DNA of 64,000 nt, taken from positions 186,001 to 250,000 of the forward strand of contig JAXLQL010000005.1 of the NCBI GenBank assembly GCA_046331625.1. Direction: 5' to 3'. The notes under the pieces were generated by a model, which had not been told where the DNA came from, searched no databases, and worked only from the letters and a program-made list of their open reading frames with translations. Below are positions 54,662 to 63,855 of this stretch, piece after piece (within the stretch, counting starts at the first letter, position 1; the number at the start of each line of letters is the position of its first letter). Source of the DNA: JAXLQL01 sp046331625. Lineage in GTDB: Bacteria > Acidobacteriota > Terriglobia > Bryobacterales > Bryobacteraceae. Made by a program: the position numbers and the translations under genes.

Positions 54662-55447
54662 ATGATCTCCACTAGCCAGGCCGAGTATCTCCTCCTCGAG
54701 GGCGCATTCGGCGGCCGGCCTCCGGTGGTCATCGGCGTGATGCTTCACGATCCTGGAAACGAACGCCTGGGCGTGCGCCTGCGCCGCGACTGGGATCGCA
54801 TCGCCACCGAAGACGATGAGGAAGTTCTCGAGCTGCTCGCCGGGGATCTCGAACAAAAGATGGCCACCGAGCCAGCCCCGGATCTGCTCCATCGGCTCGA
54901 AGACACCCTATCGAACGCCATTCGCATCTCGGAGCGCCAGCCCGTGCTGATGGCTGGTTTTGACGCCACGCTCCGCGCTCTCTATCGCAAATACGTACCG
55001 GCCACGGTGATCCCCTTTCGCACTCATCTGCCCGTCTACTCCTGCCGCGCCGCCGCGGGCAAGTGGGGCGAGCGGATGGATGTCGAGCCTGAGGGCTGGA
55101 TGGAGGTCCCCGAGCGCCTCCGCCTCACCGAGGACATGTTCGCCGCTCACGTCACCGGCCGCTCCATGGAGCCTCTCATCCCCGATGGCGCACTTTGCGC
55201 CTTCCGCGCGAGCGTCACCGGATCTCGCCAGGGCCGCCGCCTACTCGTCGAAGATCTTTCGCAGCCCGATGAAGGCGCTCGCTATACCGTGAAGCGCTAC
55301 AAGAGCACCAAGCTCGAGACTGAAGACGGCTGGCAACACCAACGCGTGATCCTCGAACCGCTCAACCCGGAATTCGAGTCGTGGGAGTTGACCGAAGACG
55401 GGCGCTACCGCGTGATCGCCGAGTTCGTCCAGGTACTGGAAGATTGA
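54662..55447 (+). CDS. S24 (LexA/signal-peptidase-like) serine peptidase with novel N-terminal domain
   Basis: A 261-residue protein from ATG 54662. The C-terminal half (about 125-261) is an S24 peptidase: HVTGRSMEPLIPDG contains S168, and YTVKRYKS contains the general-base K211. LexA and phage repressors carry a helix-turn-helix before this domain. Here residues 1-115 instead read as a mixed alpha/beta domain (VIGVMLHDPGNERLGVRLR; ELLAGDLEQKMA) with no HTH. It is therefore unlikely to be LexA itself. It follows the VWFA gene by 53 bases and overlaps the next gene's start. Confidence 0.8.
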   Translation: MISTSQAEYLLLEGAFGGRPPVVIGVMLHDPGNERLGVRLRRDWDRIATEDDEEVLELLAGDLEQKMATEPAPDLLHRLEDTLSNAIRISERQPVLMAGFDATLRALYRKYVPATVIPFRTHLPVYSCRAAAGKWGERMDVEPEGWMEVPERLRLTEDMFAAHVTGRSMEPLIPDGALCAFRASVTGSRQGRRLLVEDLSQPDEGARYTVKRYKSTKLETEDGWQHQRVILEPLNPEFESWELTEDGRYRVIAEFVQVLED

Positions 55448-56451
55448 GCCCGCGGTTCCTACCAGTGCTCCTTCTTCTCGCCTGCGTTTGGGTTTCCGCC
55501 TCATCCGCTCAGCCAGCAAGCATCGAACGTTCATTGCGCGAGCGGCTCCGCTTCACACCGCTCGAAACAGAGACGCTTGCACGCGGAGCGCCGGTTGTCC
55601 GCGAAATCCCGGGCGATGATCCGAACGAAGTGGTGCTTCTCGCGGCCATTCGCGTCACCGGGAATCCCGCGGCGTTCGTGGCCGGCTATGAGAATGTCGA
55701 AAGCTTGGTGGATGGCCAGAACTACCTGGCCGCACAGCGCCTGCACGATCCGCCCAGCCTCCAAGACCTCGCCGCGCTTCGCCTCGATCCAAAAGACCTC
55801 GATCAGATCCGCCACTGCCGCCCCGGAGACTGCGAATTCCAACTCACGGCCAGCGCCATGCGGCAACTGCAATCGGCGGATTCTCCGGAAGCCGCCGCAG
55901 CCATCGCCCGGCGCATGGTACTCGATTCACTCGTAGCTTACCGGCACGAGGGAGATCGCGCCCTGGGGGAGTACCGCGACAAGTCCGGACCCGCCGATGT
56001 CGCCGCCACCTTTCGTAGCGTGTTGAGCCGCGCCGAAAACCTGGCCGACTCCTTTCCGGCTTTCTACCGCTATTTCCTCCATTACCCCTCGGCCCCGCCT
56101 ACCCATCTCCGTGACTTCTTCTACTGGGAACGAGTCGCCTTCGGCCTCAAGCCCACATTCCGCGTCAACCACGTAGTCATCTCGCAGCCACCGGGCGACA
56201 GGGCACCATGGCTCATCGGCAACAAACAACTCTACTCCTCGCACTATTTCCAAGCCGCCATCGACTTGTGGCTGTGCCTGCGCGAGGACGGTGCGCACGA
56301 GTTCGTTCTGGTCACCTGGAAGGGTTCGCGGCAGCAGGGCTTGACCGGACCGAAGGGCCGGCTGCTGCGCTCGGTAGCGGTGAAGCGGAGCCGCGAGGCG
56401 CTGCAAACGGGGCTGCTCGCGATCAAGGTCAAGCTCGAACGTGAACGCTAG
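55444..56451 (+). CDS. Hypothetical secreted protein
   Basis: A 335-residue protein probably starting at TTG 55444, which overlaps the S24 gene stop and gives a signal peptide (LSPRFLPVLLLLACVWVSASSA). The mature protein is mostly helical with conserved-looking blocks: PGDDPNEVVLLAAIRVTG, RHCRPGDCEFQLTASAMRQL, FFYWERVAFGLKPTFRVNHV and YSSHYFQAAIDLWLCLR. There are only two cysteine-containing motifs. I recognise no domain. Co-translation with the S24 peptidase hints at a shared envelope role. Confidence 0.7.
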   Translation: MSPRFLPVLLLLACVWVSASSAQPASIERSLRERLRFTPLETETLARGAPVVREIPGDDPNEVVLLAAIRVTGNPAAFVAGYENVESLVDGQNYLAAQRLHDPPSLQDLAALRLDPKDLDQIRHCRPGDCEFQLTASAMRQLQSADSPEAAAAIARRMVLDSLVAYRHEGDRALGEYRDKSGPADVAATFRSVLSRAENLADSFPAFYRYFLHYPSAPPTHLRDFFYWERVAFGLKPTFRVNHVVISQPPGDRAPWLIGNKQLYSSHYFQAAIDLWLCLREDGAHEFVLVTWKGSRQQGLTGPKGRLLRSVAVKRSREALQTGLLAIKVKLERER

Positions 56452-56627
56452 ACCGGAGCAAACGTGGCGCGAGTCGCTGTGGGCCGCGTTGCGGACCGCC
56501 CATGGCGCCGGATGCGAGGCATGGCGAAACCCACGCTGCGGTTCATTTCGAGAGAGCCGCTACGAAGCGGGTGGTCCCACCTGACGCCACAGCATGTAGG
56601 CCCCAGGCCCCTGCTACTCTGACCTGG

Positions 56628-57608
56628 ATGAAGCTCGTCATCCATCCACCCGTCGAGCGGCGCCGGCTCGATCTGATCCGCGAGGCGGCAGGTTCGATGG
56701 AGGTCGCGAACGCTGCGACTCCCGGCGAAGCCCTCGCCGGCATCACCGATGCCGATGCATTCTTCGGCAAAATCACGCCCGAACTGCTCGCCCGCGCACG
56801 GGACCTCCGCTGGATCCAGTCACCCACCGCTAGCCTCGAACACTACATGTTCCCTGCCCTAGTGGACCACCCGTGCACCCTTACCAACATGCGCGGACTC
56901 TACTCCGACGTCATTGCCGACCAGGTGATGGGCTACGTCCTCTGCTTCGCCCGCAATCTCCACATCTACATCCGCCGCCAGCTCGAGCGCCGTTATGAAC
57001 CCGTTGGCGGCGAGTCGGGCCGCTCGTCGTTCGCCGCCGGACCAGGCGTGATCAACGACATTGACCGCAACCACATGCACCTCGCCGACCAGACCATGGG
57101 CATCGTCGGGCTCGGCGCCATCGGCCTCGAAACCAAGCGCCGCGCCGAAGCGTTCGGGATGCGTGTCATCGCAGTGGACCCTCGGAATCCGGATGCCTGG
57201 CCGATGGAGGGGCTCGATAGCCTGCTCGCAACGAGCGACTTCGTGGTCATCGCCGCGCCCCACACGCCGCGTACCGTGAAGATGTTCTCCGCGGCTGCGT
57301 TCGCCAAGATGAAGCGCACGGCTTACCTCATCAATATTGGCCGCGGCGCGATCGTCGATCTGAGCGATCTCGCGGCCGCGCTCGAAACGACGACAATCGC
57401 CGGCGCAGCGCTCGATGTTTACGAGACCGAGCCGCTCCCGGCCGATCACGCGCTCTGGAAATTCGAAAACGTGATCCTGTCGCCGCACGTGGCTGGGTAC
57501 TCTCCTCGCATCTCCGAGCGCCACCTCGACGTGCTGCTCACCAATATCCGCCGCTTTGCTTCGGGTGAGCCGCTCGAAAATGTCGTGAACAAGGCGGAGT
57601 GGTTCTGA
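56628..57608 (+). CDS. D-2-hydroxyacid dehydrogenase family protein
   Basis: A 326-residue NAD-dependent dehydrogenase from ATG 56628; the longer open frame from 56502 is rejected since family sequence starts MKLVIHPPVERR. NAD-binding motif: MGIVGLGAIGLETKRRAEAFG. Catalytic residues are R in LINIGRGAIVD, E in ALDVYETEPLP and H in ILSPHVAGYSP. Related enzymes reduce 2-keto acids (glycerate, glyoxylate, phosphoglycerate branches). The substrate cannot be assigned. It is followed 21 bases later by the hicB gene. Confidence 0.92.
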   Translation: MKLVIHPPVERRRLDLIREAAGSMEVANAATPGEALAGITDADAFFGKITPELLARARDLRWIQSPTASLEHYMFPALVDHPCTLTNMRGLYSDVIADQVMGYVLCFARNLHIYIRRQLERRYEPVGGESGRSSFAAGPGVINDIDRNHMHLADQTMGIVGLGAIGLETKRRAEAFGMRVIAVDPRNPDAWPMEGLDSLLATSDFVVIAAPHTPRTVKMFSAAAFAKMKRTAYLINIGRGAIVDLSDLAAALETTTIAGAALDVYETEPLPADHALWKFENVILSPHVAGYSPRISERHLDVLLTNIRRFASGEPLENVVNKAEWF

Positions 57609-57629
57609 CGATTGTGTTAGCGTGAAGGC

Positions 57630-57839
57630 ATGCAGTTACGGTTTCGCCTCAAGTACTGGCGCGACGGTAGGTGGTTCGTCGGCCGGCTTCCCGGCGTACC
57701 CGGCGTCTTCAGCCAAGGGGAAACGCTCGACGAGCTCGAAAACAATATCCGCGACGCTTACCGTCTCATGATCGAAGACAGTGCCGGCACTCCGTCCGCC
57801 TTTGCGGTGGAAACCAAGGAAATCGAAGTCGCGGCGTGA
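57630..57839 (+). CDS. hicB: HicB-type antitoxin, locus 2
   Basis: A 69-residue protein whose core, GRWFVGRLPGVPGVFSQGET, followed by LDELENNIRDAYRLM, is the HicB fold signature. It precedes and overlaps the hicA gene by 4 bases (GTGA), the same hicB-hicA order as the locus at 35087-35498. The two HicB proteins are clearly different in sequence, so this is not a recent duplication. Confidence 0.8.
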   Translation: MQLRFRLKYWRDGRWFVGRLPGVPGVFSQGETLDELENNIRDAYRLMIEDSAGTPSAFAVETKEIEVAA

Positions 57840-58039
57840 AGCGCAGGGAGTTCGTGCGCGAACTCGAACGAGCCGGTTGCTACCTCCGGCGAAGCTCAGG
57901 ACCGCACGACATCGACCGCAATCCTTCCTGCAATCGATCGGCGCAGGTGCCACGCCACACCGAAATCGCAGACAGTCTGTGCGATACCATTCGCAAACAG
58001 CTTCGTATCGAGAACGGCCCTCATGCGGGAACTTCCTAA
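57836..58039 (+). CDS. hicA: HicA-type toxin (mRNA interferase), locus 2
   Basis: A 67-residue protein from GTG 57836. KRREFVRELERAGCYLRRSS opens the HicA fold. GPHDIDRNP holds the presumed catalytic histidine and VPRHTEIADSLCDTIRKQL is the family's second half. The C-terminal tail (ENGPHAGTS) is a few residues longer than usual. It belongs to a different HicA subgroup from the first locus. Confidence 0.8.
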   Translation: MKRREFVRELERAGCYLRRSSGPHDIDRNPSCNRSAQVPRHTEIADSLCDTIRKQLRIENGPHAGTS

Positions 58040-58084
58040 CGCCCCCGCTGCTATAATTCCTCAGGAATCCGGGAGGGTTCTCCC

Positions 58085-59068
58085 ATGCGCCACGCCGCCT
58101 TGCTCCTCGCCGCCGCCACTCTCTGCGCCCAGCCCCCCGGCTGGTACCCGCACGAAGGCGGGCTCCTCAAATACCGCGTCCAGATCCGCTTCGGCGAAGA
58201 ACCCGACACCATGCCCGCCGGCTGGAAATTCGGCCGCGTCAGCTCAGTCGCGGTCGACTCCAAGGGCGAAGTCTACGCCTTCCACCGCGGCAAGAGAGCC
58301 GACCCGCTCGTGGTATTCGACGCAAAGGGAAACTACCTCCGCTCCTGGGGCAAAGGCATGTTCGGCAATCCTCACGGCCTCCGAGTGGACGCGCAAGGCA
58401 AGGTCTGGATCACCGACAACGGCGACCACCAGGTGATGCGTTTCTCCCGCGACGGCAAGCTCGAACTCACGCTCGGCATCAAAGGCAAAGCGGCCACTGA
58501 CGAGAAGACTTTCAATCGCCCCACCGACATCGCCTTCTCGCCTGACGGCAAGTTCGTCTACGTCAGCGATGGCTACGGAAACTCGCGCGTCATGAAGTTC
58601 ACCTACGATGGCAAGTTCGTTACCACGTGGGGCAAGCCGGGAACCAAGCCCGGCGAGTTCAACACCGTTCACTCGGTGGCCGTCGACAAAGACGGCATCG
58701 TCTACGTGAGTGACCGCGAGAACAACCGCATCCAGATCTTCGACGCCGATGGAAAATTCCTGCGCCAGTGGAACCACCTCGGCGCCACGCAAAACATCTT
58801 CATTACCCAAGATCAGGAACTCTGGGTCATCACCCATCGCAACAACATCGAAAACCTCACCTATGACACTCTCGCTGGCCGCATTATGAAAATCGACAAG
58901 GCCACAGGGAAGGTCCTGGGCGCGATGGAGTCGCCCGGTCACTGGCTGCACGTCACCCCAGAGAAGTTCATCTTCATCGGCAGCCTTACCGGCAACGTCT
59001 TCCGCTGGTATCCTGGCTGGCTCGAGAAAGGGCTCGGAGCCGACGAGGGGCTTCGCCCCAGCAACTAG
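58085..59068 (+). CDS. Secreted NHL-repeat beta-propeller protein
   Basis: A 327-residue protein with signal peptide MRHAALLLAAATLCAQPPG. Blades follow the NHL pattern: PHGLRVDAQGKVWITDNGDH, PTDIAFSPDGKFVYVSDGYG, VHSVAVDKDGIVYVSDRENN and a diverged last pair. It resembles peptidyl-alpha-hydroxyglycine alpha-amidating-lyase-like proteins. It is a paralogue of the protein at 51486. It ends 1 base before the SDR gene, so it may share a transcript with the glycan genes. Confidence 0.88.
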   Translation: MRHAALLLAAATLCAQPPGWYPHEGGLLKYRVQIRFGEEPDTMPAGWKFGRVSSVAVDSKGEVYAFHRGKRADPLVVFDAKGNYLRSWGKGMFGNPHGLRVDAQGKVWITDNGDHQVMRFSRDGKLELTLGIKGKAATDEKTFNRPTDIAFSPDGKFVYVSDGYGNSRVMKFTYDGKFVTTWGKPGTKPGEFNTVHSVAVDKDGIVYVSDRENNRIQIFDADGKFLRQWNHLGATQNIFITQDQELWVITHRNNIENLTYDTLAGRIMKIDKATGKVLGAMESPGHWLHVTPEKFIFIGSLTGNVFRWYPGWLEKGLGADEGLRPSN

Positions 59069-59069
59069 C

Positions 59070-59915
59070 ATGTCGATTCTCGTAACGGGCGCCACCGGCT
59101 ACATCGGATCGGCAGTGGCCGAGCGTCTCCGCGCCCGGGGACACGCGGTCGCGGGCTTGGCTCGTTCGGACGAGGCCGCGCACAAGCTGGAAGCTGCGGG
59201 CGTCGCCGTCGTGCGCGGCAGTCTCGAAGATCCAGCGGCCTTCGCCTCAGCAGCCGCCGCGAGCGATGGCGTCATTCACACTGCGCTCGCGCGCGGACCG
59301 CAAGCGGGAGCCCTTGACAAAGCGCTGGTCGAAGCCACACTCGGCGTGCTGGCGGGATCGAACAGGCCGTTCGTCTACACCAGCGGCTGTTGGGTGATGG
59401 GAAACACCGGCGGCCGGCTCGCTGGCGAGATGTTCCCCATCAAACCGCCAGCCCTCGTCGCATGGCGACCCGCAGTCGAACGCCTGGTGCTCGATGCAAC
59501 GGAGCGCAAGGTCCGCGGGATCGTTCTCCGCCCCTGCATTGTCTGGGGACGCGGAAGCGGTCTCCTCGCGCATCTCATTCACGGCCGCCTCCCGGTGGCC
59601 GGTGACGGATCCAATCACTGGAGCTTCATCCACATCGATGAACTAGCCGAGGTCTACGCGCTCGCGTTCGAACGCGCCCCGGCGGGATCGCTCTATGTCG
59701 TCGCGCACGGACCAGCCATTCCAGTGAAGCAACTCGCCGAAGCAGCAGGCATCAGCACTTCCCTTCCCCTGGACCAAGCTCGCGAAAAGCTCGGCCCCCT
59801 CGCCGATGCGCTCGCGCTCGATCAAAAGATCGGAAGCACCAAGGCCGCGCGCGAACTCGGCTGGCTCCCTAGTCCGCGCTCCATCCTCGAGGAGATTCGC
59901 CGCGGTTCCCTATGA
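59070..59915 (+). CDS. NAD-dependent epimerase/dehydratase-like (SDR) protein
   Basis: A 281-residue extended/atypical SDR. The NAD(P) motif is ILVTGATGYIGSAVAERLRARG at the N-terminus. FVYTSGCWVMGNTG corresponds to the substrate loop. The usual catalytic YxxxK is not evident: the matching region reads AWRPAVERLVL. It may therefore be a non-classical member. The stop overlaps the first glycosyltransferase start (ATGA), tying it to the glycan cluster. Confidence 0.85.
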   Translation: MSILVTGATGYIGSAVAERLRARGHAVAGLARSDEAAHKLEAAGVAVVRGSLEDPAAFASAAAASDGVIHTALARGPQAGALDKALVEATLGVLAGSNRPFVYTSGCWVMGNTGGRLAGEMFPIKPPALVAWRPAVERLVLDATERKVRGIVLRPCIVWGRGSGLLAHLIHGRLPVAGDGSNHWSFIHIDELAEVYALAFERAPAGSLYVVAHGPAIPVKQLAEAAGISTSLPLDQAREKLGPLADALALDQKIGSTKAARELGWLPSPRSILEEIRRGSL

Positions 59916-60877
59916 AGGTCGCTCTCGACGCGACTCCGCTTACCGTTCCCACCGGAGGCATCCCGCGCTACGTGCTCGAACTCCACCGTGCCCTCGCTGC
60001 CGTCTTTCCCGATGAGAGCTTCGATCTCATCGAGCCGGGCGTGGGACGCTGGTGGTCCACGGGATTGCCGCTCCTGCTGCGTCGCGAAAACTACTCGCTC
60101 TTCCACGGAACCGACTTCGCCGTGCCGTACGTCCCCGTGTGCGCATCGGTGATGACCATTCACGATCTCTCTCCGTGGAAGAACGAACCCTGGCGCGCGG
60201 CCTCCGCGCGAGTGCGCCGGCGCACGCCGTGGTTGCTCCGGCTCGGGCTTGTCACCATGGTGATCACGCCGACGGAAGCGATCCGGCGCGAGGCGATCGC
60301 CCACTTCCATCTCGATCCGGCGCGAGTGGTGGCCGTGCCCGAAGCAGCCCCGGTTCACTTCGCTCCAGTCGCGCGCGCTGCCCACGCTGCGAAGTATGCT
60401 TTGTGCGTGGGCACCATCGAGCCGCGCAAGAACCTCACCACGGCCATCGAAGCCTGCCGCTTGGCTGGGATCGAGCTTTGGATTTCGGGTCGAGGAGAAA
60501 TGCCGCCCACGCCCGGCGTCCGCTTCCTCGGCGCGGTCTCTGATGCGGACCTACCCGCGCTCTACTCGGCCGCGTCCGTGTTCCTCTATCCATCTCTCTA
60601 CGAGGGCTTCGGGCTTCCCGTTCTCGAAGCCATGCAATGCGGCGCGCCGGTGATCACTTCCCTCGACGCCGCGTTGGTCGAAGTCAGCGGCGACGCGGCG
60701 CTCCACGCCCCCGCCGGCGATCCACGGGCGTGGGCAGAAGCCATTCGCGCCGTCATCGCGAATCCCCAGCCCTGGCGCGAACTCTCGCTGCGCCGCGCCG
60801 CGGAATTCTCGTGGCGCAGATCCGCCGAACTCACCCGCGCCGTCTACCAGGAGGCCGTTTGCCGCCACGCGCGTTGA
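59912..60877 (+). CDS. Glycosyltransferase family 4
   Basis: A 321-residue GT-B transferase. It opens KVALDATPLTVPTGGIPRYVLEL, the usual start of mannosyltransferase-like GT4 proteins. The donor half has CVGTIEPRKNLTTAIEACR and SLYEGFGLPVLEAMQCGAPVI, the EX7E motif. It overlaps the SDR stop by 4 bases and the next transferase start by 1 base (TGATG). It should act in assembly of an exopolysaccharide or surface glycan. Confidence 0.92.
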   Translation: MKVALDATPLTVPTGGIPRYVLELHRALAAVFPDESFDLIEPGVGRWWSTGLPLLLRRENYSLFHGTDFAVPYVPVCASVMTIHDLSPWKNEPWRAASARVRRRTPWLLRLGLVTMVITPTEAIRREAIAHFHLDPARVVAVPEAAPVHFAPVARAAHAAKYALCVGTIEPRKNLTTAIEACRLAGIELWISGRGEMPPTPGVRFLGAVSDADLPALYSAASVFLYPSLYEGFGLPVLEAMQCGAPVITSLDAALVEVSGDAALHAPAGDPRAWAEAIRAVIANPQPWRELSLRRAAEFSWRRSAELTRAVYQEAVCRHAR

Positions 60878-62001
60878 TGCTGTGTCCCGAGCCGCCATAT
60901 CCGCTCCACGGCGGCGGCGCAATGCGCACGGCGGCGATGGCCCACTATCTTTCGAAGCGCTACCTGCTCGACCTGATCCTGTTCCGCGAGGCCCAGCTCC
61001 CCCCTCCGGAACTCCCACCCGGACTCGTCGACCAACTCCACATCATCCCGATCCCGACGCACCGCCGCGACCCGGCTAGCCGCGCTCTCCGCAATCTCCG
61101 CCGCGCGCTCTATCATGCGCCGCCATTGATCGACCGCTTCACGGGCTTCGGTGCCGCGCTCGAACGGCTGGTCCGCAATCGCCAGTGGGATGTCGCCGTC
61201 GTCGAACATGAATGGTGCGCAGGCTATCACCAGATTCTGCGCGGCCGCGCCGCCAAGCTCATCATCGATCTCCACAACATCGAGTCCGCGTGGCATGAAA
61301 GCGTAGCGGCTTCCTCGTCGTGGCCGCTTGCCGCCATCCATCGCCGCTTCGCCCTCGGCGCCTACGCCGTCGAGACCGAATGGCTCCCCTGCTACGATCT
61401 CGCCCTCACCTGTTCCGAAGACGACCGTGAGCGCGTACCGCAAGCGGCCGCCGAGGTCTGGCCGAACACCATTCCTCGACGAGAGATCGCGCGGCTTGCC
61501 CAGAAAAATCAAATCGTCTTCTCGGGCAACTTCGACTACGAACCCAATCGCGCCGCTTTCGACTGGTTCGCCCGCAACGTCTGGCCCGCGCTCTCGAAGC
61601 AAGCCCCCGGATTGCGTTGGCTGCTCCTCGGACGCGGCTCCGATCGCCTGCCGATTCCCGCTGGAGCCGTGGCAACCGGCGCCATTGAAGACGCCTTGCC
61701 TGAACTCGCCGCCTCGCGTGCTGCAGTCGTCCCTCTACTCTCCGGCAGCGGAACTCGCATCAAGATTCTCGAAGCGTGGTCGGCTGGAGTGCCCGTCGTG
61801 TCCACTTCCATCGGAGCCGAAGGCCTACCTACCGATGCGCTCCGCATCGCCGATGATCCAACCTCGTTCGCGAACGCCGTCGCGGAACTCGTCACTTCCC
61901 CCCAAGAAGCAGAGCGTCTCGCAGCACTCGGCACCAGGACATTTAACACAACATTTACTTGGGAGTCGGGTTGGAAAGTATTGGAGCAATTGGCTGTTTG
62001 A
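60877..62001 (+). CDS. Glycosyltransferase (GT4-like)
   Basis: A 374-residue protein from ATG 60877, in frame with a longer open stretch that only shadows the previous gene. It starts MLCPEPPYPLHGGGAMRTAA, reminiscent of sugar transferases linked to EpsH/exosortase systems. IIDLHNIESAWHESVA is the donor/acceptor cleft helix. The C-terminal half has VFSGNFDYEPNRAAFDWF and VVPLLSGSGTRIKILEAWSAGVPVV, which replaces the usual GT4 EX7E form. It is the third gene of the glycan cluster. Confidence 0.85.
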   Translation: MLCPEPPYPLHGGGAMRTAAMAHYLSKRYLLDLILFREAQLPPPELPPGLVDQLHIIPIPTHRRDPASRALRNLRRALYHAPPLIDRFTGFGAALERLVRNRQWDVAVVEHEWCAGYHQILRGRAAKLIIDLHNIESAWHESVAASSSWPLAAIHRRFALGAYAVETEWLPCYDLALTCSEDDRERVPQAAAEVWPNTIPRREIARLAQKNQIVFSGNFDYEPNRAAFDWFARNVWPALSKQAPGLRWLLLGRGSDRLPIPAGAVATGAIEDALPELAASRAAVVPLLSGSGTRIKILEAWSAGVPVVSTSIGAEGLPTDALRIADDPTSFANAVAELVTSPQEAERLAALGTRTFNTTFTWESGWKVLEQLAV

Positions 62002-62017
62002 CTATACTGAAAAGAAC

Positions 62018-63175
62018 GTGCATCGCTTCGCAGTGGACGCGCACGCCATCGGGCGGAAATTGACGGGGAATGAAGTCTATGTCAGAAACCTCGTGCGATC
62101 CTTCGCTTCTTTGGGTGAAGAGAACGAACTGATTGCGTACCTCTCCGAGCCAGGCGCCGAACGCGACTTGCCGGAAAGAGTCCAGTGGCGTCGTGTGTCC
62201 GGAAATCCTTGGCTCCGCCTCGGCTTCGATCTCAACCGCCGCCTCCGCCAAGACCGGCCTGCTCTCCTGCACGTACAGTACACTGCGCCCATTGCTTGCC
62301 CAGTGCCGGTCGTCGTCAGCGTGCATGACGTCAGCTTCCTCGAACACCCCGAGTACTTCCCGCCTGCTCGCGTCGCACAACTGAAGTTCACCGTGCGCCG
62401 CACCGTGGAACAGGCCGCCCGCGTGCTCACGCTCAGCGAGTTCTCCGCCAACGCGATCCGGCGCCTCTACGGCATCAGCCGCGAACGCATCGCCGTAGTT
62501 CCCGGCGCCGTCAGTTCCACCTTCCGCCCCGTGCCGCGCGAATCGGTGCAAGCGGCGCTACGGCTTCGTTTCGGGATCGTCAAACCCTATGTGCTAATGG
62601 TCGGCGATCTGCAGCCGAGGAAAAATCAGGAAGGGTTGATCCGCGCGTTCGAGGACCTCGTTCGCGCCGTTCCGCAACTGCCGCATCATCTCGTGCTCGC
62701 AGGCAAGGATAGCTGGCACGCCATGCGCATTCGCCAAGCTGCCGCGCGCTCGTCCATCGCCGATCGCATCCACTTCACCGGCTTCGTCACCGACGAGGAG
62801 TTGCTCCAACTCTACGGCGGATGCGACGTGTTCGCGTTTCCGTCGCTCTACGAGGGGTTCGGCTTGCCCATCCTCGAAGCGATGGCGTGCGGACGCGCCG
62901 TGGCCTGCTCGAACACCACGGCGACGGTAGAAGTCGCCGACGGAGCTGGCGTCTGCTTCGATCCTCACTCCACGTTCGAAATTACCCGCGCCCTGCGTGA
63001 CCTGCTGCTCGACCCCGAGTTGCGCACGCGCATGGAGCGGCTCGGCTTACAACGCGCCAGCGGATTCCAATGGAAAGACGCCGCGCGCCGCACGCTCGCC
63101 GTCTATCACGAGGTGGCCGAATCCCGAATGAGGAATCGCTGGCACGGCGGTGTGCCTGCCGGTGCGCGGAGGTAG
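62018..63175 (+). CDS. Glycosyltransferase family 4
   Basis: A 385-residue protein from GTG 62018 (VHRFAVDAHAIGRKLTGNEV); the frame is open much further upstream but there it overlaps the previous gene. Key motifs: VGDLQPRKNQEGLIRAFEDL, FTGFVTDEELLQLYGG and SLYEGFGLPILEAMACGRAV (EX7E). LHVQYTAPIACPVPVVVSVHD is the N-domain cleft. A mannosyl- or rhamnosyl-type transferase is likely. It lies 16 bases after the previous transferase. Confidence 0.9.
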   Translation: MHRFAVDAHAIGRKLTGNEVYVRNLVRSFASLGEENELIAYLSEPGAERDLPERVQWRRVSGNPWLRLGFDLNRRLRQDRPALLHVQYTAPIACPVPVVVSVHDVSFLEHPEYFPPARVAQLKFTVRRTVEQAARVLTLSEFSANAIRRLYGISRERIAVVPGAVSSTFRPVPRESVQAALRLRFGIVKPYVLMVGDLQPRKNQEGLIRAFEDLVRAVPQLPHHLVLAGKDSWHAMRIRQAAARSSIADRIHFTGFVTDEELLQLYGGCDVFAFPSLYEGFGLPILEAMACGRAVACSNTTATVEVADGAGVCFDPHSTFEITRALRDLLLDPELRTRMERLGLQRASGFQWKDAARRTLAVYHEVAESRMRNRWHGGVPAGARR

Positions 63176-63182
63176 CGCCCCG

Positions 63183-63848
63183 GTGAGCCGTCTTCCCATC
63201 GCCATTTTCGCTCTCGCTTCCACGCTCTTCGCACAAGGCGAATCCCTGCAGTACTCCATCAGTTGGCCCAGCGGACTCAGCCTTGGCGAAGGCAGCATCA
63301 GCTCCAAGCTCAACGGAACCCATCGCGAACTCGAACTCGTGCTCGATGCCTCGCTCCCCGGAGTACCGGTCCGCGATCAGTATCGCTCGCGCATCGCTCC
63401 GGAACGTTTCTGCTCGGTTCTGTTCGAGAAGGAATCCGCCCACGGTGCGCGCAAGTCGTCGGAGAAATCCACCTTCGATTCCGCCAAGGGTACGCTTGTC
63501 CGCCAGACCAAAGACGGCGGCAAAACGGAAACAGCGGTGGGCGCGTGCGCACGCGATGGCCTCGCGTTTCTGTTCTACGTGCGCGACGAACTGAGCAAGG
63601 GCCGCATTCCGCCGCCGCAAACCATCTATTTCGGCGCGCCCTATCAGGTTTCGCTCAAACACGCCGGAACCGAAGCCATCACCGCCGGCGACACCCGCGT
63701 CGATGCCGACCGCATCTCCATCACCGTCAAAGGACCCGCCTCCACCAGCAACTTCGAGATTCTCTTCGCCCGCGACGCCACACGCACTCCGCTCCGCATC
63801 AAAGCTCCGCTCCCGGTGGGAACGCTCACCATGGACCTCGTCCGCTAG
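63183..63848 (+). CDS. Secreted DUF3108-like protein
   Basis: A 221-residue protein from GTG 63183, with signal peptide VSRLPIAIFALASTLFAQG. It has beta-strand repeats LQYSISWPSGLSLGEGSISS, FEKESAHGARKSSEKSTFD and RTPLRIKAPLPVGTLTMDLV. This fits DUF3108, a periplasmic family of unknown function that resembles lipid-carrier barrels. It starts 7 bases after the preceding glycosyltransferase, so it belongs to the cluster and may help export the glycan; that is inferred. Confidence 0.8.
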   Translation: MSRLPIAIFALASTLFAQGESLQYSISWPSGLSLGEGSISSKLNGTHRELELVLDASLPGVPVRDQYRSRIAPERFCSVLFEKESAHGARKSSEKSTFDSAKGTLVRQTKDGGKTETAVGACARDGLAFLFYVRDELSKGRIPPPQTIYFGAPYQVSLKHAGTEAITAGDTRVDADRISITVKGPASTSNFEILFARDATRTPLRIKAPLPVGTLTMDLVR

Positions 63849-63855
63849 CCGCGTG

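Noticed and set aside
60637..60876. N-terminal extension of the GT4 gene at 60877
   Set aside because: It lies in another frame of the preceding glycosyltransferase and is Arg-rich; the family start is at 60877.
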